A stretch of 64,000 nt of DNA from Rugalucina vietnamica. Taxonomy: Eukaryota; Mollusca; Bivalvia; Lucinida; Lucinidae. The stretch spans positions 2,232,001 through 2,296,000 of the forward strand of contig OZ024883.1 in the NCBI GenBank assembly GCA_964017185.1, in the 5' to 3' direction. The number at the start of each line of letters is the position of its first letter. Within the stretch, counting starts at the first letter, position 1. Of this stretch, positions 34,755 to 46,081 are shown piece by piece. Made by a program: the position numbers and the translations under genes. Under the pieces are notes generated by a model that saw only the letters and a program-made list of their open reading frames with translations, was not told the origin of the DNA and ran no database searches.

Positions 34755-35434
34755 TATGTATATTTTCTGTTCTGACTACAAAGCAAATCATTCTATTGTT
34801 ATCGAAACTGATAAGGCGCCGTATTAGGCATACCAGAATTCTAACGGCGTGGACGAGAGCACAAGCAGCTATTTCCTTATATGTGGTTCACGAAGCTTAT
34901 TTAATAAAAGTTCAATATAGATGTGCATAGGATGAACATTACACGAACTGTCATTAAAAAGGGAGGGAGAACACATAGCAGTTTGTGTGCTGGTGGTGAG
35001 CAGACACTGACGTTATTTAGTAGGCTTTGACCAGTAATAATATGATAAAATAGATTTGACAGTCATTTGACTCGTCCCCGACACCTACAATATAATTGAA
35101 AATTGAAACTGACACTCTACGTGAAACCATATGAAAATGATGAGCATTACTCTGTTGGCATTTATTTTTGTCGCAACACGTGACTTGAATAAGGCAGACA
35201 GTGCGCGCAGCTTCCATCTGCAGGGACACATTCTTCCCACGCACTATAAACGACTAGAACCATCTACCACTAAGGTCAACAGCTGCACCACCAATAAGGC
35301 GTTTCGGGCCAGTCTGGGACCCCTCACACTCGTTACTAGATGATTAGACACTGTAAATAGTTTTAGACTGCACACACAACTCTTTATTGGGCTGCACAAA
35401 TTTCGACATTCCATTCTGGATTCAACCCTTCACT

Positions 35435-35438
<4 letters not shown>
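34755..35438. other. No gene recognised
   Basis: An ORF at about 35,131-35,343 begins with a hydrophobic stretch (ITLLAFIFVA) that could suggest a signal peptide. It lacks cysteines, homology cues and splice context, so I do not call it. Confidence 0.35.
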
Positions 35439-35483
<45 letters not shown>

Positions 35484-35495
35484 CGACGACGATGG

Positions 35496-35582
<87 letters not shown>

Positions 35583-35583
35583 G
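35439..35583. repeat. (GAT)n trinucleotide repeat with flanking short tract
   Basis: About 48 ATG/GAT units with a few GAC/GGT interruptions; a second short tract is at 35,671-35,692. The poly-Met, poly-Asp and poly-Ile/Ser ORFs here are artefacts. Confidence 0.95.
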
Positions 35584-36009
35584 GTTGATGATGATGGTGA
35601 TGATGATGATGTTTTCAATGGTTACTGGTGTCACGTCAGATAAACAGTACATCACCAGGGGGTGGGCCAGGATGATGATGATGATGATGATGTGATTGAA
35701 AAGACTCAGTTCATAACACAGTTATTGAACTACTAGTCGATACAGCGCAAACCAATCAAAATCGATTTTACATCAGACACTTGGAAGCAGTTTGTTGAAA
35801 AATGGAGGAAAGTTGTTGTGAATTCATAGGCAAAGAGAAAGCAGCATGTTTTTGAAAGTACGAATACATTTCTCCTTGCTTTAGTAGATAATCCATTTCT
35901 TTCCTATCCCAAATACATAGAATTCTACTGTTTCGTTTGATGCAACTATTCCTGACAGTGAGAATTTCCATTTATTTTCAGGTTTTTCTAACAAAGGTCT
36001 GTGACAAGT

Positions 36010-36620
36010 TCAAGCTTTTCTAAAAGGCAGTGGCTAGGGATACGGTACCGTATCTTTAGCCCGTGGGCTAGGGATACGGTACCGTATCCCTAGCCTGGCG
36101 GCTAGAGATACGGTACCGTATCTGTAGCCTATATATCGGAAATGGCTAAAAGTACGGTATAGATATCGATAATATAATATTTTCAAATGAGTTTTAAGTT
36201 GAAGCATTGCAAGTTTCCTAGTGAATCATAAAAAATAAACATTTACGGGTGTCTTACTTTTCTCACAGTTTCATGGTTGGTGCAAGCTCTACACATGCAC
36301 AACAATCTTAACAGTAGTAGCGTTAATTGTTATTAATTGCTTGGGAAATTATGCATAAATACATGAATAACAACTAAATACGTACGAGACAAAGGCGGTC
36401 TGCATGTTTTTCAAACATATTTTTGGAGTATCAGTTTTTTAAAGAAAAAAAGCTACTTAGATAAAGGAACATACATGTATCTCAATCATTTCGACGCAAA
36501 AAGAAAAAAAAATCGATTGACATTTTCAAGTAAATGCACTGACGTGGAGAGCCGCAATTCAAATTTACGCCGTGTCTTTATCTGCAGCGCTTTGATAAAG
36601 ACATGTTTTACATGTAACCC

Positions 36621-36660
<40 letters not shown>

Positions 36661-37612
36661 AAGATAGATAGATAGATAGATTCTCTCACTCCTGTCCCTC
36701 GAGACAGTTCTTGCCGCCGTGAATACACCTGAATGTAACCTCATAGTATTTTTAGTCTTTCGTTCAACGTATATGAAATACGCACTTGCGCCTTTTCTAC
36801 ACTTCTCTCTCTCTTATAGAACTGAACGCTTTCGGCATTCTGATAGCGCTCAATAGCACTTCCAAATGCTTGAAAGTTAGTTTTTAACATTTTGCCCGAT
36901 GTGAAGTATACGAGCCATTCAGACGGCATGAATCAAGATTTGCATGCATGTTTTAAAATTGTATGGCGATTGAATTGAGTAATAGCTTATGTTTTATATT
37001 GCAGTTACTTACTTAACCATAAAAGTTAAAAGCATTCACCGAATGATAATTGGCAAATTAAACAATGCCAATGTCTTACTTCAGGGGCTTAGCGGTAGGA
37101 CAAAATAAATCAACACTTCATTACTGTTTTGTTTGTTGTTCGCACATTGAGGCGCAGACATCGTATTGATGGTTAAGCAACTAATTGGGGCTAATTAATA
37201 TTATCTTGTTATTATCTTCACGCATCGTTAGAAATTTTCATACTGCGAGTTGGCTTTATATCCGGTCAAATAATTGTAGATAATGGTGATATTGCACAAA
37301 CACACACTCAAATATAACAATTGAAAATTTCATTCCACGGGGTTAGAAATAATACAACAATACAATTAAATTGAAATAAAATTGAAATCTCTCAACTTTA
37401 TACATTAACATTGTTTTCTTAAGTCTGTGTCTCTAGTCTTCCGTACCTTTAGCTATTTAGGATAACTGAAACTCACCTGAAAGTTTAATCTATACCGTAC
37501 CTTTAGCCATTTCCGATATATAGGCTACAGATACGGTACCGTATCCCTAGCCCACAGGCTAAAGATACGGTACCGTATCCCTAGCCACTCCCTTTCTAAA
37601 AAAGCTTGAGAT
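36010..37612. mobile_element. TIR element with palindromic, KpnI-containing terminal arrays
   Basis: The left end reads CAAGCTTTTCTAAAAGGCAG, then GTGGCTAGGGATACGGTACC; the right end mirrors it, ending GGTACCGTATCCCTAGCCAC and CCCTTTCTAAAAAAGCTTG. The left arm holds three GATACGGTACCGTATC palindromes, the right arm two; both then share GTAGCCTATATATCGGAAAT and GGCTAAAAGTACGGTATAGA-like sequence. The interior (about 1.35 kb) has no ORF above 80 codons and contains a GATA repeat. It looks like a non-autonomous DNA transposon of unknown superfamily. Confidence 0.7.
36623..36680. repeat. (GATA)n microsatellite
   Basis: About 14 units, with one AAAGATAG interruption, inside the TIR element. Confidence 0.95.
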
Positions 37613-37945
37613 ATTTTAGCTATATTTTAGTGTAAGGCTAGAGCTGGGTACCATGAAAAATGATTTACCATGATTGACCTTTTATGTCAATTATTGGTCT
37701 AGCTAATGGATTGTGTGTTTTGGCAAATCAGATTTTTTATCCATTACCAAAAGGCAGTGTCTACTGTCTAGCCATCTGTGTCTGGACATTTACTCTGGAA
37801 GGCTAGCCATTCTAAGTCTGGAGGTCTGGACTTCTAGCATGACAGCCTATGGGTTAGCCATTCAGGTCTAGAAATTCAACTTTGATGGAAAAATAAAAAT
37901 GAATATCATTCTAATCTAAATTCAGCATATGATTTTGAAACTTCC

Positions 37946-38145
37946 CCCAGACTATTAGAGATTGGAATGAACTCCCTGATTCTCTGATCTCCTCTGCTGA
38001 AATGTCAGATGATTGTGTGTCTAAATTTACTTCTCTTGTGAGAGCTCGGGACTAATCCCCTCCGGTCAAGCCCCATCCCCCTGGTGTGGTACTGTCAGTT
38101 TGACGTTTCACCAGTAAACTATTCTGATTCTGACTCTGAACGTGA
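37946..38145 (+). pseudogene. 5'-truncated LINE A-family copy (3' 200 bp)
   Basis: The end of the ORF2 C-terminus (ATTGGAATGAACTCCCTGAT; GAAATGTCAGATGATTGTGT) and the 3' UTR with TTCACCAGTAAACTATTCTG match the 3' end of LINE A at 5,220-5,405. It terminates in a TTCTGA-type tail. It is a classic dead-on-arrival LINE insertion. Confidence 0.85.
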
Positions 38146-38316
38146 GATAAAAAAAGAAATAAATTAATAAATAAATAAACAAACAAAACTGTCATCATTG
38201 CCTCTGACATTGCTTTCCCGTATCATCAACTTTGGATGTGCGATTGCTGCTGAACATTCTGTAAACATACAGTTTTTCATAGGATATACACTTCTGTCAA
38301 AATCCATTGTATAATT

Positions 38317-38552
38317 GAGCCGCCCCCTGGGGAAAACCAACAATCTGCATATGCGATAAACAAAGGCACAGATCAGCTTCGCAGTAACTGCGAAGCTGAT
38401 CAGCGCCTTTGTTTTCGCAACACGGATAGTACAGTTTCTCTAATTTCTAAATTCAAAATTTCCAGCCTCTAGCCATCTTCTGTGACTGTACAGACCGGTT
38501 TTTGTTGGACCTGTTCAGAAACCACATTGTCGGTTTTCCCAGGAGGCGGCTC
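38317..38552. mobile_element. FB1 foldback element, copy 12
   Basis: Complete, with exact AATT duplications on both sides, ends GAGCCGCCCCCTGGGGAAAA and CCAGGAGGCGGCTC, and a perfect GCTTCGCAGTAACTGCGAAGC centre. Confidence 0.9.
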
Positions 38553-39244
38553 AATTGCAGAATAAAATAATCAACAACCGATGATAAATAAACTTCATGT
38601 TTAACTTATCAAAAGTTAAATGAACCCCAACACGATAAAATGTACCTTCGGACATTCTGACGTTCCAAGTAGAAAACTGCTCAAAAGTGGAAAAATCATG
38701 TAATGTATGTTTTAGAAATGACACTGTGACACTGTATTTGTATTTTAAAACAGATTTATTTTCAATATGGAGTTATCTGCCCTTGATTAAGCCCATAATA
38801 TACTTAATTTACGGTATCTATCGTCAAACCATAACCATAGCAACCACATAGTCACAGAAATAGACCAACTAATTCTTACAGATTATTTGTATTGTACAGA
38901 TGATATGTTTCCATCTAAATAATATGTTCTGGCCAGTGCTTCAACAATTTTAAGAAAATACATCAAGTTTTGTAGGCACTGCTAACATGCAGAAATGCAT
39001 TGCGCAACTTTGACATCATTTTAGGTCAGTGACAGACATGTACAGTCCTTATAGATTTTTGTCATAACTCTAAAAATAACTTGAATAATCTGATGAAATA
39101 AAGACTATTAGATTCTAGAAACATTGTAATTTCAAAGTAAAATTACTTTTCTAATACTAAAAAAATTGACAGGAGGTACATTTTCTCATGTTTTGGCCCA
39201 AATGTTTTTTTTTATTTTATGGTTGTGCCATGCTGATTTAAATA
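38553..39244. other. No gene or repeat recognised
   Basis: AT-rich unique sequence. Confidence 0.35.
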
Positions 39245-39417
39245 GCCTGTGCCAGTAACTGCACAGCTGATCAACACCTTTGTTTTTGATACACGGATAG
39301 TGCAATTCCTCTTCTTCCTAAATCTGAAATTTGGAGCTTCTAGCTTTTTTCTGAGACTGAATAGGCCAGTTTGTGTTGGACATGGTCGAAAACCCCAAAG
39401 ACCACTTTTCGCCGCTC
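39245..39417. mobile_element. FB1 foldback element, truncated and diverged
   Basis: Only the right half remains, from the central CAGTAACTGCACAGCTGATC through GGATAGTGCAATTCCTCTTC to CCACTTTTCGCCGCTC. Confidence 0.65.
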
Positions 39418-39469
39418 ATATGATAATAATTATAATAATAATAATGTTTATTTATAAAGTCACCTCCAT

Positions 39470-41905
39470 ACATCAGGAAAACATGTCCGTGAAATGTATA
39501 CCCCCTTAAACCCCACCTTTATTTAGTGAATTTGGGGTATGCAGGGGTATACCTATTTTTAGCTCACCTGAGCCGAAGGCTCACAGGTGAGCTTATAGGA
39601 TAGGCAGGCATCCCTCGTCCTTCGTCGTCGTCCGTCGTCGTCGTCGTCCGTCCACAATTTCAAAGAAGAATATTTCTGAAGCTAGTAGGCCGATCTTGAT
39701 CAAATTTAATGTGAACCATAATTGAGTTGGGGGATTGAAGGCATTAGGTTTTGGAGCAGATTGTATCAAAATTGTGGTTTCCATGGCAACAGATAGGTCC
39801 CATAGACTTACAATGGGAAAAACTAAAAAAATCTTCTTCTCTGAAACCACTAGGCCCACAGCTTTGATATTTGGTATGTAGCAATGGCTAATGGTCCTCT
39901 ACATAAATTATGCCATTCATGCCCCTGGGGTCAAATTTGGCCAGGCCCGGGGGTTCGATAGTCTCCATAGACTTACTATGGGAAAAAAATCCAAAAATCT
40001 TTCTTCTCTGAAACCACAGGGCCCACAGCTTTGATATTTGGTATGTGGCAATGGCTAATGGTCCTCTAGATAAATTGTGCCAGCCATGCCCCTGGGGTCA
40101 AATTTGGCCACACCCCGGGGGTGGATAGTTTCCATAGACTTACAATTGGAAAAACTAAAAAAATCTTTTTCTCTGAAATCACAAGACCCAGAGCTACAAT
40201 ATTTTGTATGTGGCAATGTGTGGTAGTCCCCATTATAAATTGTGCCAATCATGGCCCTGGGGTCTAATTTGGCCATGCCCCGGGGGTTGATAGTCTCCAT
40301 AGACTTACTATGGGAAAAAATTCAAACATCATTGCCTCCAAAGCCAGTCGGCGGATCTTGATCAAATAACACACACCGCGTCACTGTGCAATAGAAAGTG
40401 CTACATATTGTTTTTCGGCAGATTGGACTGGAACTCTGGTTTCCATGGCAACATATATGTTTTGATGGAAAGAAATGAAAAATCTTCTTCTCTGAAACCA
40501 CAGGGCCTACAGCTATGATATTTGGTATATGGCAATGGCTAATTGTCCTCTACCTACATAGATTATGCCAGCCATGCTCCTGGGGTCAAATTTGGCCAGG
40601 CCCCGGTGGTTGATAGTCTCCGTAGACTTACAATGGGACAAATCTAAAATAATCTTCTTCTCTGAAACCACAAGGCCCAAAGCTTCTATATTTTGTATGT
40701 AGCAATGTTTGTTAGTCCTTATTATAAATTGTGCCAATCATGCCCCTGGAGTCAAATTTGGCCACGCCCCAGGGGTCAATAATCTCCATAGACTTACTAT
40801 AGAAAACACTTCAAAATTCAATATCTCCACAGCCAGTAGGTGGATCTACACAGCTTCATTGGGCAGTAGGAAAGGTTGCATATTGCTTTTGGTCAGATCG
40901 AACTGGGACTCTGGTTGCCATGGCAACATATATGTTTTAATGGAAAAAATTCAAAAATCTTCTTGATCAAATTACATACAGAATTTATTTGAGGCTACAC
41001 TGTAGGGCAGCATTCAAGAATTCATATACAGGAATTGAAATTATTGGTGGTTCTCAATCTGCCCCAGGCAGGACTTTTGCTCCAATTAGTTGTTCAGGTA
41101 TCACATGTACTACCATTTATTTGGGAAGACTGGAAAAAAATCGTGTAGTGGCAGAAAACTGACTAGAAATGGGCAAATGGACAGAAAATTTATCTTTATG
41201 AAACCATTTTGACCCCAGATGGTTGTCTGCCCCTGCCCCAGGTCTACATACATGTATTTGACCATAATATTCAGATTGTGCCAGCCATGCCCCTGGGGTC
41301 AAATTTGGCCATGCCCCAGGGGTTGATAGTCTCCATAGACTTACAATGGCAAAAACTAAAAACATCTCTGAAACCACAAGGCCCAGTGCTTCTATATTTT
41401 GTATGTAGCAATGTTTGGTAGTCTGCATTATAAATTTTTGCCAATCATGCCCCTGGGAAATTTGACCATGCCCCGGGGGTCAATAATCTCCATAGACTTT
41501 ACTAGGAAAACATCAAAATTCAATATCTCCAAAGCCAGTAGGCAAATCTTGATCAAATTACACACACAGCATCACAAGGCAGAAGGAAAGGTTGCATTTT
41601 GTTTTTGGACAGATCGACTGGAACTCTGCTTGGTCGATTCTCAATGAAATAATAGAAATAATTTAAATCCCATGACCTTACAATGTGATAATCTCTCAGT
41701 TGAGCTACAGGACCAATGGTCCTCTAGTTCTTATTTTTGCTCCAAAACATAGATTGTGGGTACTTGTTAGAACCGCCTCACCAAGGTGGTTCTAATGTGT
41801 ACCCACAATCTATGTTTTGAGCAAAAATTAAAAAATATCAAAAAATTTCCTCTGAAAACATGAAAAAATTACTGTATATCATACAGGCATGTTTTCATAA
41901 TGTAT
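39470..41905. mobile_element. FB2 foldback element split by the Helentron-like insertion
   Basis: The left part (39,470-39,557) runs from CATCAGGAAAACATGTCCGT to GGGGTATACCTATTTTT. The right part (41,727-41,905) resumes with CTTATTTTTGCTCCAAAACA, then arms GTTAGAACCGCCTCACCAAG...TGGTTCTAATGTG, to AGGCATGTTTTCATAATG. Intact FB2 copies read straight across this joint. Confidence 0.8.
39558..41727 (+). mobile_element. Helentron-like (GCTCACC-type) repeat, copy 2, precisely bounded
   Basis: The element starts at (TT)AGCTCACCTGAGCCGAAGG and ends with the hairpin GGACCAATGGTCC and then TCTAG(TT). The flanks are FB2 sequence split within a T run, so insertion between T residues without a longer duplication is likely. 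Internally, about seven diverged blocks of 150-200 bp repeat CTCTGAAACCACAAGGCCCA, ATATTTGGTATGTAGCAATG and CCCCTGGGGTCAAATTTGGC. No transposase is encoded. Placement as a Helentron-associated non-autonomous element is an inference from TT target, end hairpin and internal tandem blocks. Confidence 0.6.
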
Positions 41906-41929
41906 CAACAGTCAACATAAGCTCATTGG

Positions 41930-42095
41930 AGCTTTTTATTGTGACTAACTTAGAATATATTATAATACATGTTTACATATTGAGCTGCGGAAAAGTAACT
42001 TGCTCAAGGCCACAACAGACAAAGCCCTTGATGAGGATCAAACCAGGGACCAAAGTCTTATAGGCTACCAACTGCACCAGTCCACTTTAAATGAA
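41930..42095 (-). mobile_element. CORE/MIR-like tRNA SINE, reverse orientation
   Basis: On the minus strand: a tRNA-like head with TGGTGCAGTTGGTAGCC (A box) and CTGGTTTGATCC (B box), then GTGGCCTTGAGCAAGTTACT, which resembles the CORE domain of MIR-type SINEs. The 3' end is not defined. Confidence 0.6.
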
Positions 42096-42103
42096 TGCAC
42101 TAT

Positions 42104-42160
42104 CCACTTACTTGTAGCTAGGGACCACCTATTTACTTGTAGCTAGGGACCACCTATTTA
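42104..42160. repeat. 27-bp direct repeat at the edge of the LTR element
   Basis: TTACTTGTAGCTAGGGACCA, then CCTATT, occurs twice in tandem immediately before the truncated 3' LTR. Confidence 0.8.
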
Positions 42161-42991
42161 CAAATTTTGTGTGTGAAGCTAGCTAATTTTTTGGAGAAAG
42201 CCAGCTACAAGCTAGATTTAAAATTTAACAAAATTTATTTAGAAATGATTAAATGAATGATTACAGTGACATATACAAACAAAAGTAATTTACAGTACCT
42301 TTTAAGATGTTAATGTGTCCCTCTGAACAATTTTAATGTCCTCAAATATTTCTGATCCCCTGAATTTCAGTCTTTTACACAATTTGAGCACTAATCCAAA
42401 AGTTCCAGAATAGAATAATATAAAGTAATCCAATTTTAAGTTAAAATTCCAGTATCACAATATTTTAGCGTTTTAGTAATGAAACTACCCAAAGAATGCC
42501 TTAATCAAAATTTTCAGTTCTTATATAGTGATGAGGAACACATGAGTCTTTTCCAGAAAAATCTATGATGTCATATACTAAAAATAACAAGATGTTTACC
42601 AAAATAAGTTGTTCTGGAAACTTCCAGTTAAATCATTTCTTTCTATAACATGGGAGAACATTTTTTTGGAGATAAAAAGAAATTTCTACAAGTTTCCACA
42701 ATTTTCCATAAGCTTCCAGCACTTTCCATTTTAGAATAATTTGAAAGTTCCAGAATGTTCTGGTGGAATAAGTTCTTTCTGGAAGGCTCCACCGTGTTCT
42801 ACAAAATTCTTTTTGACAGTGGAAATATTACTAGAACTTTCCACACCTTTCCAGATTGTTCCATCAAAGAACAAATTGAATTTTCTAGAATTTTCCTAAA
42901 TAAAAACATCTTGTTTATGTCCAAAATCTGGGTCATTCAATAATTAAATAGTAAACAATTATATAATGTCAATTAATACATATATGTAACA
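42161..42991 (-). repeat. 3' LTR (terminal about 36 bp missing)
   Basis: Direct repeat of 48,008-48,840. By eye it differs by about 8 substitutions and 3 small indels over about 830 bp, so roughly 99 percent identity. On the minus strand it starts TGTTACATATATG next to the polypurine tract. The outer end lacks the last 36 bp present in the other LTR, so no target duplication can be read. Confidence 0.9.
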
Positions 42992-43003
42992 CTTCCCCTC
43001 TTC
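42992..43003 (-). other. Polypurine tract of the LTR element
   Basis: On the minus strand GAAGAGGGGAAG directly abuts the TGTTACA start of the 3' LTR, the expected plus-strand primer position. Confidence 0.85.
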
Positions 43004-43142
43004 AAAGAAAAGAAAGTTTTATGTAATTAAGCTTTCTTTTGCAATAATAAATGAACAATCATATGCATAAACAAAAACATTAGATTTGTATGGTCAGTCA
43101 AAATCAACAGTATAAAGCTGAACATCACCACTGTTGGGACAT

Positions 43143-43800
43143 TTAGGCCCTGGAAAGGGCATCAGGAATGATATTGTCCCTTCCTTTTATATGTCTTATG
43201 TCAAGATTATGTTCTTGCAACATGAGACTCCACCTAAGCAACCGCTGGTTTTTGTTCTTCATTTTATGTATGAAGGTCAGTGGATTGTGGTCACTGAAGA
43301 CAACAATAGGTGCATGTGAAGAAGCTAAATAAACTTCAAAGTGCTGAAGAGCAAGGATAAGAGACAAGCATTCTTTCTCTATGGTAGAGTAATTTCTTTG
43401 ATGCTTGTTAAACTTTTTAGAAAAGTAACAAACAGGATGGTCAACACCATTGTCATCTTCCTGCAACAATACGCTGCCTGCACCAAGAAAGTGCATCAGT
43501 TGTCTTTTACCAGTAGGTACAGGAAAATCTGAGATAGCCTCAACTTTTGCTTCTACAGGTTTTACCTGACCTTGACCTACAATGTGTCCAAGAAACATTA
43601 AGTTTGCATGGCAAAACTCACTTTTTGCCAAGTTCACAGTCAATTTAGCATGACTGAGTCTGTCAAAGAACGTTCTTATGGTCTGTAAGTGTTGATCCCA
43701 CACCTCACTGTAGATGATAGCATTGTCGATGTAAGCTTTACATTCATCCAGATCAGATATCAAACCGTTGACCAAATGTTGAAAAGTTGCTGGCGAATTT
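43143..43800 (-). pseudogene. pol fragment: RT palm end and RNase H (deleted)
   Basis: The minus frame at 43,775-43,143 starts in the RT palm just before AYIDNAIIYSEVWDQHL. The family motif is Y-x-D-D; the second Asp is Asn here. RT connection sequence (SEFCHANLMFLGHIVGQG) follows and then jumps from RQLMHFLG straight to AGSVLLQEDDNGVDHPVCYF. About 70 residues usually found between, including the first RNase H catalytic Asp region, are missing (joint near 43,480). Later RNase H motifs (STIEKECLSLILALQHF, VFSDHNPLTFIH, DALSRA) remain. The frame ends at 43,143. Confidence 0.85.
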
Positions 43801-46071
43801 TTTCATTCCAAATGGCATGACTTTATACTGGTACAGTCCATCTGGTGTTACAAATGCTGAGATCTCCTTCGCTCTGTCTGTGAGAGGTATTTGCCAAAAT
43901 CCTTTTAGAAGATCGAACTTTGTAACATATTTGGCATGTCCAATGTTATCGATGCAGTCATCGATTCGTGGGATGGGAAAAGCGTCAGTTTTTGTGACAG
44001 AATTTACTTTTCTATAGTATGTACACATTCTATATGTCCCATCTGGTTTGGGTACCAGGATACATGGAGAGATCCATTCACTTTGACTTGGTTCTATGAA
44101 ATCATTTTCCAGCAAATATTTGACTTCTTCCCTGAGATATTGTTGTTTAACAGGGTTCATTCTGTAAGGATGTTGCTTTACAGGTTTAGAATCAGCAATT
44201 ATGTCAACATCATGATGGATTTTGTCAGTTCTGGATGGAATGTCCAGAAATAAGTGCTCATAGTCGAGAATTAATTGTTTCAGTTCAAGACTCTTGTCTT
44301 CATCAAGGTGAGACAGTTTCTGATCAAGATTCTGTAGAATGTCAGAATTCTGGAGTTTCGCCAACGAGTTATCAGATTTCTCAAAGTTCATATCCTCAGA
44401 GTCCATTTGATTTTGTTCATGAGGGACAGAATTAACTATATTTACTGATGAAATAACATTACTATCTCTATCAATGTACTTTTTAAGCATATTAATGTGA
44501 CAAAGTTGTTTTTGCTTGCGCCTCCCAGGAGTGTTGACAATGTAATTTACGTCACTTAACTTTTTGTCAACAGTATAAGGGCCGAAGTATCTAGCTTGCA
44601 AAGGGTGGCCTGGAATTGGCAAAAGAGCAAGCACCTTGTCTCCAGGTTCAAAATTTCTGTCTTGAGCATTTTCATCATAACGAACCTTCTTTTTGTTTTG
44701 AGCTGACTTGAGATTGGACCGAGCTGCTTCACAGGCTTTTGATAGTCTGGTTTTGAAATCAGACACATACTGAAGTAAGTTCAAAGTAACGTCATCATCT
44801 GAGAGAAATTTCTCTTTGAGGAGTTTTAATGGTCCACGTACAGTATGCCCAAAAACAAGCTCAAATGGGCTGAACCCAAGAGACTCTTGCACAGATTCCC
44901 TAACAGCAAATAAAAGCAAATGTATGCCTTCATCCCAATCCTTTTCGGTGTCAAAGCAGTAAGATCTGATCATGTTTTTCAAAGTCTGATGGAATCTTTC
45001 TAAGGCACCTTGGTTTTCAGGATGGTAAGCCGATGACTTATATTGCTTAATTCCAAGTTCATACATGACTTGCTGAAAACTTCCTGACATAAAATTTGAC
45101 CCTTGATCTGATTGGATAGATTTTGGGAGACCTACAAGTGTGAAGAACTTCACAAGTGCTTTAACTATTGTTTTAGCCTTGATATTTCTGAGTGGAATGG
45201 CTTCAGGAAAGCGAGTTGAAGCATACATTATGGTCAAAAGATATTGACAACCTGACTTGGTTTTGGGTAAGGGACCTACACAATCAATAATGATTCTGCT
45301 GAAAGGTTCATCAAAGGCAGGAATGGGCTGCAATTGAGCTTTTGGAATGGTCTGATTGGGCTTTCCTACCATTTGACAAGTATGGCAAGATTTGCGCTGT
45401 GAAACATCAGATTTTAATCCTGGCCAGTAGAAATGATTAAGAATCTTGTGATAGGTCTTATTTACACCTAAATGGCCTGACATGGGTGTTTCATGAGCCA
45501 AGTTTAAGATTTCAGGGCGATAAACCCTAGGAACCACAATTTGGTGGTTAACAGTCCACTCATCTTCTGCGGAGACATCCGGAGAACGCCATTTTCTCAT
45601 CAAAATGCCATTTTTGACATAATAGCAAACAGGAACCTGGGATATTTCATTTTCATTAAAAGCCCTTTCAAATAAAGGCGAGAACTCAGGATCACTGTGT
45701 TGTTCTTTACAAAGCTGTGACCTTGACAGCTGGTCATGACCTTGGTCATTTGAGTTGGAAGGTGAAAGGTCATTTTCTGACCCCGACCTTGGATTGCTAG
45801 GGTCAGTCTGAATATCAGACTGACTAGGGGAAAGAGATGTTGAAATCTCTTTATTAAAGGACTGACCTATCAAAGTGTCAGTTAAATTTATGTCCTGCAT
45901 CCCATCATATAATTTGGCTTTCTTAGCCATTGCCCTAGTAACAGCACAAGAAGGGTAAAGGTAAGGAATTTCCTGCTCAATGGGATCAGGCGGTTGATCA
46001 ACACATGGTGTGCTGGTCAAAAGTGGGTTTACCACAACCTTATCTCCTGCCAAATCATTGCCTAACAGCAA
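43801..46071 (-). pseudogene. pol: protease end, integrase, GPY/F module, reverse transcriptase
   Basis: One long minus frame. It begins with the end of the protease (LLGNDLAGDK), then a linker. The integrase has an H2C2 zinc-binding segment (HETPMSGHLG to CHTCQM, about 45,400-45,510) and a DDE core with Asp in IIIDCVG (about 45,290), Asp in SDQGSNF (about 45,105) and Glu in NQGALERF (about 45,010), all intact. A GPY/F module follows at about 44,480-44,595 (YFGPYTV...HINMLKKY). After it come the RT fingers and palm: SEWISPCILVPKPDG, KFDLLKGFWQIPL and MPFGMK. A frameshift in an A run at about 43,800 throws the frame into the next piece. Integrase therefore precedes RT. Confidence 0.88.
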
Positions 46072-46081
46072 ATGAATACCT

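Noticed and set aside
35131-35343. Small secreted-type protein with hydrophobic N-terminus
   Set aside because: There is no supporting splice signal, cysteine pattern or repeat of the ORF; one such short ORF is expected by chance.
35387-35695. Poly-Met, poly-Asp, poly-Ser and poly-Ile ORFs
   Set aside because: They are translations of a GAT repeat in different frames.
42755-42943. ORF inside the LTR (also at 48,605)
   Set aside because: It occurs in both LTRs and simply reflects LTR sequence; the two copies differ in frame at the end.
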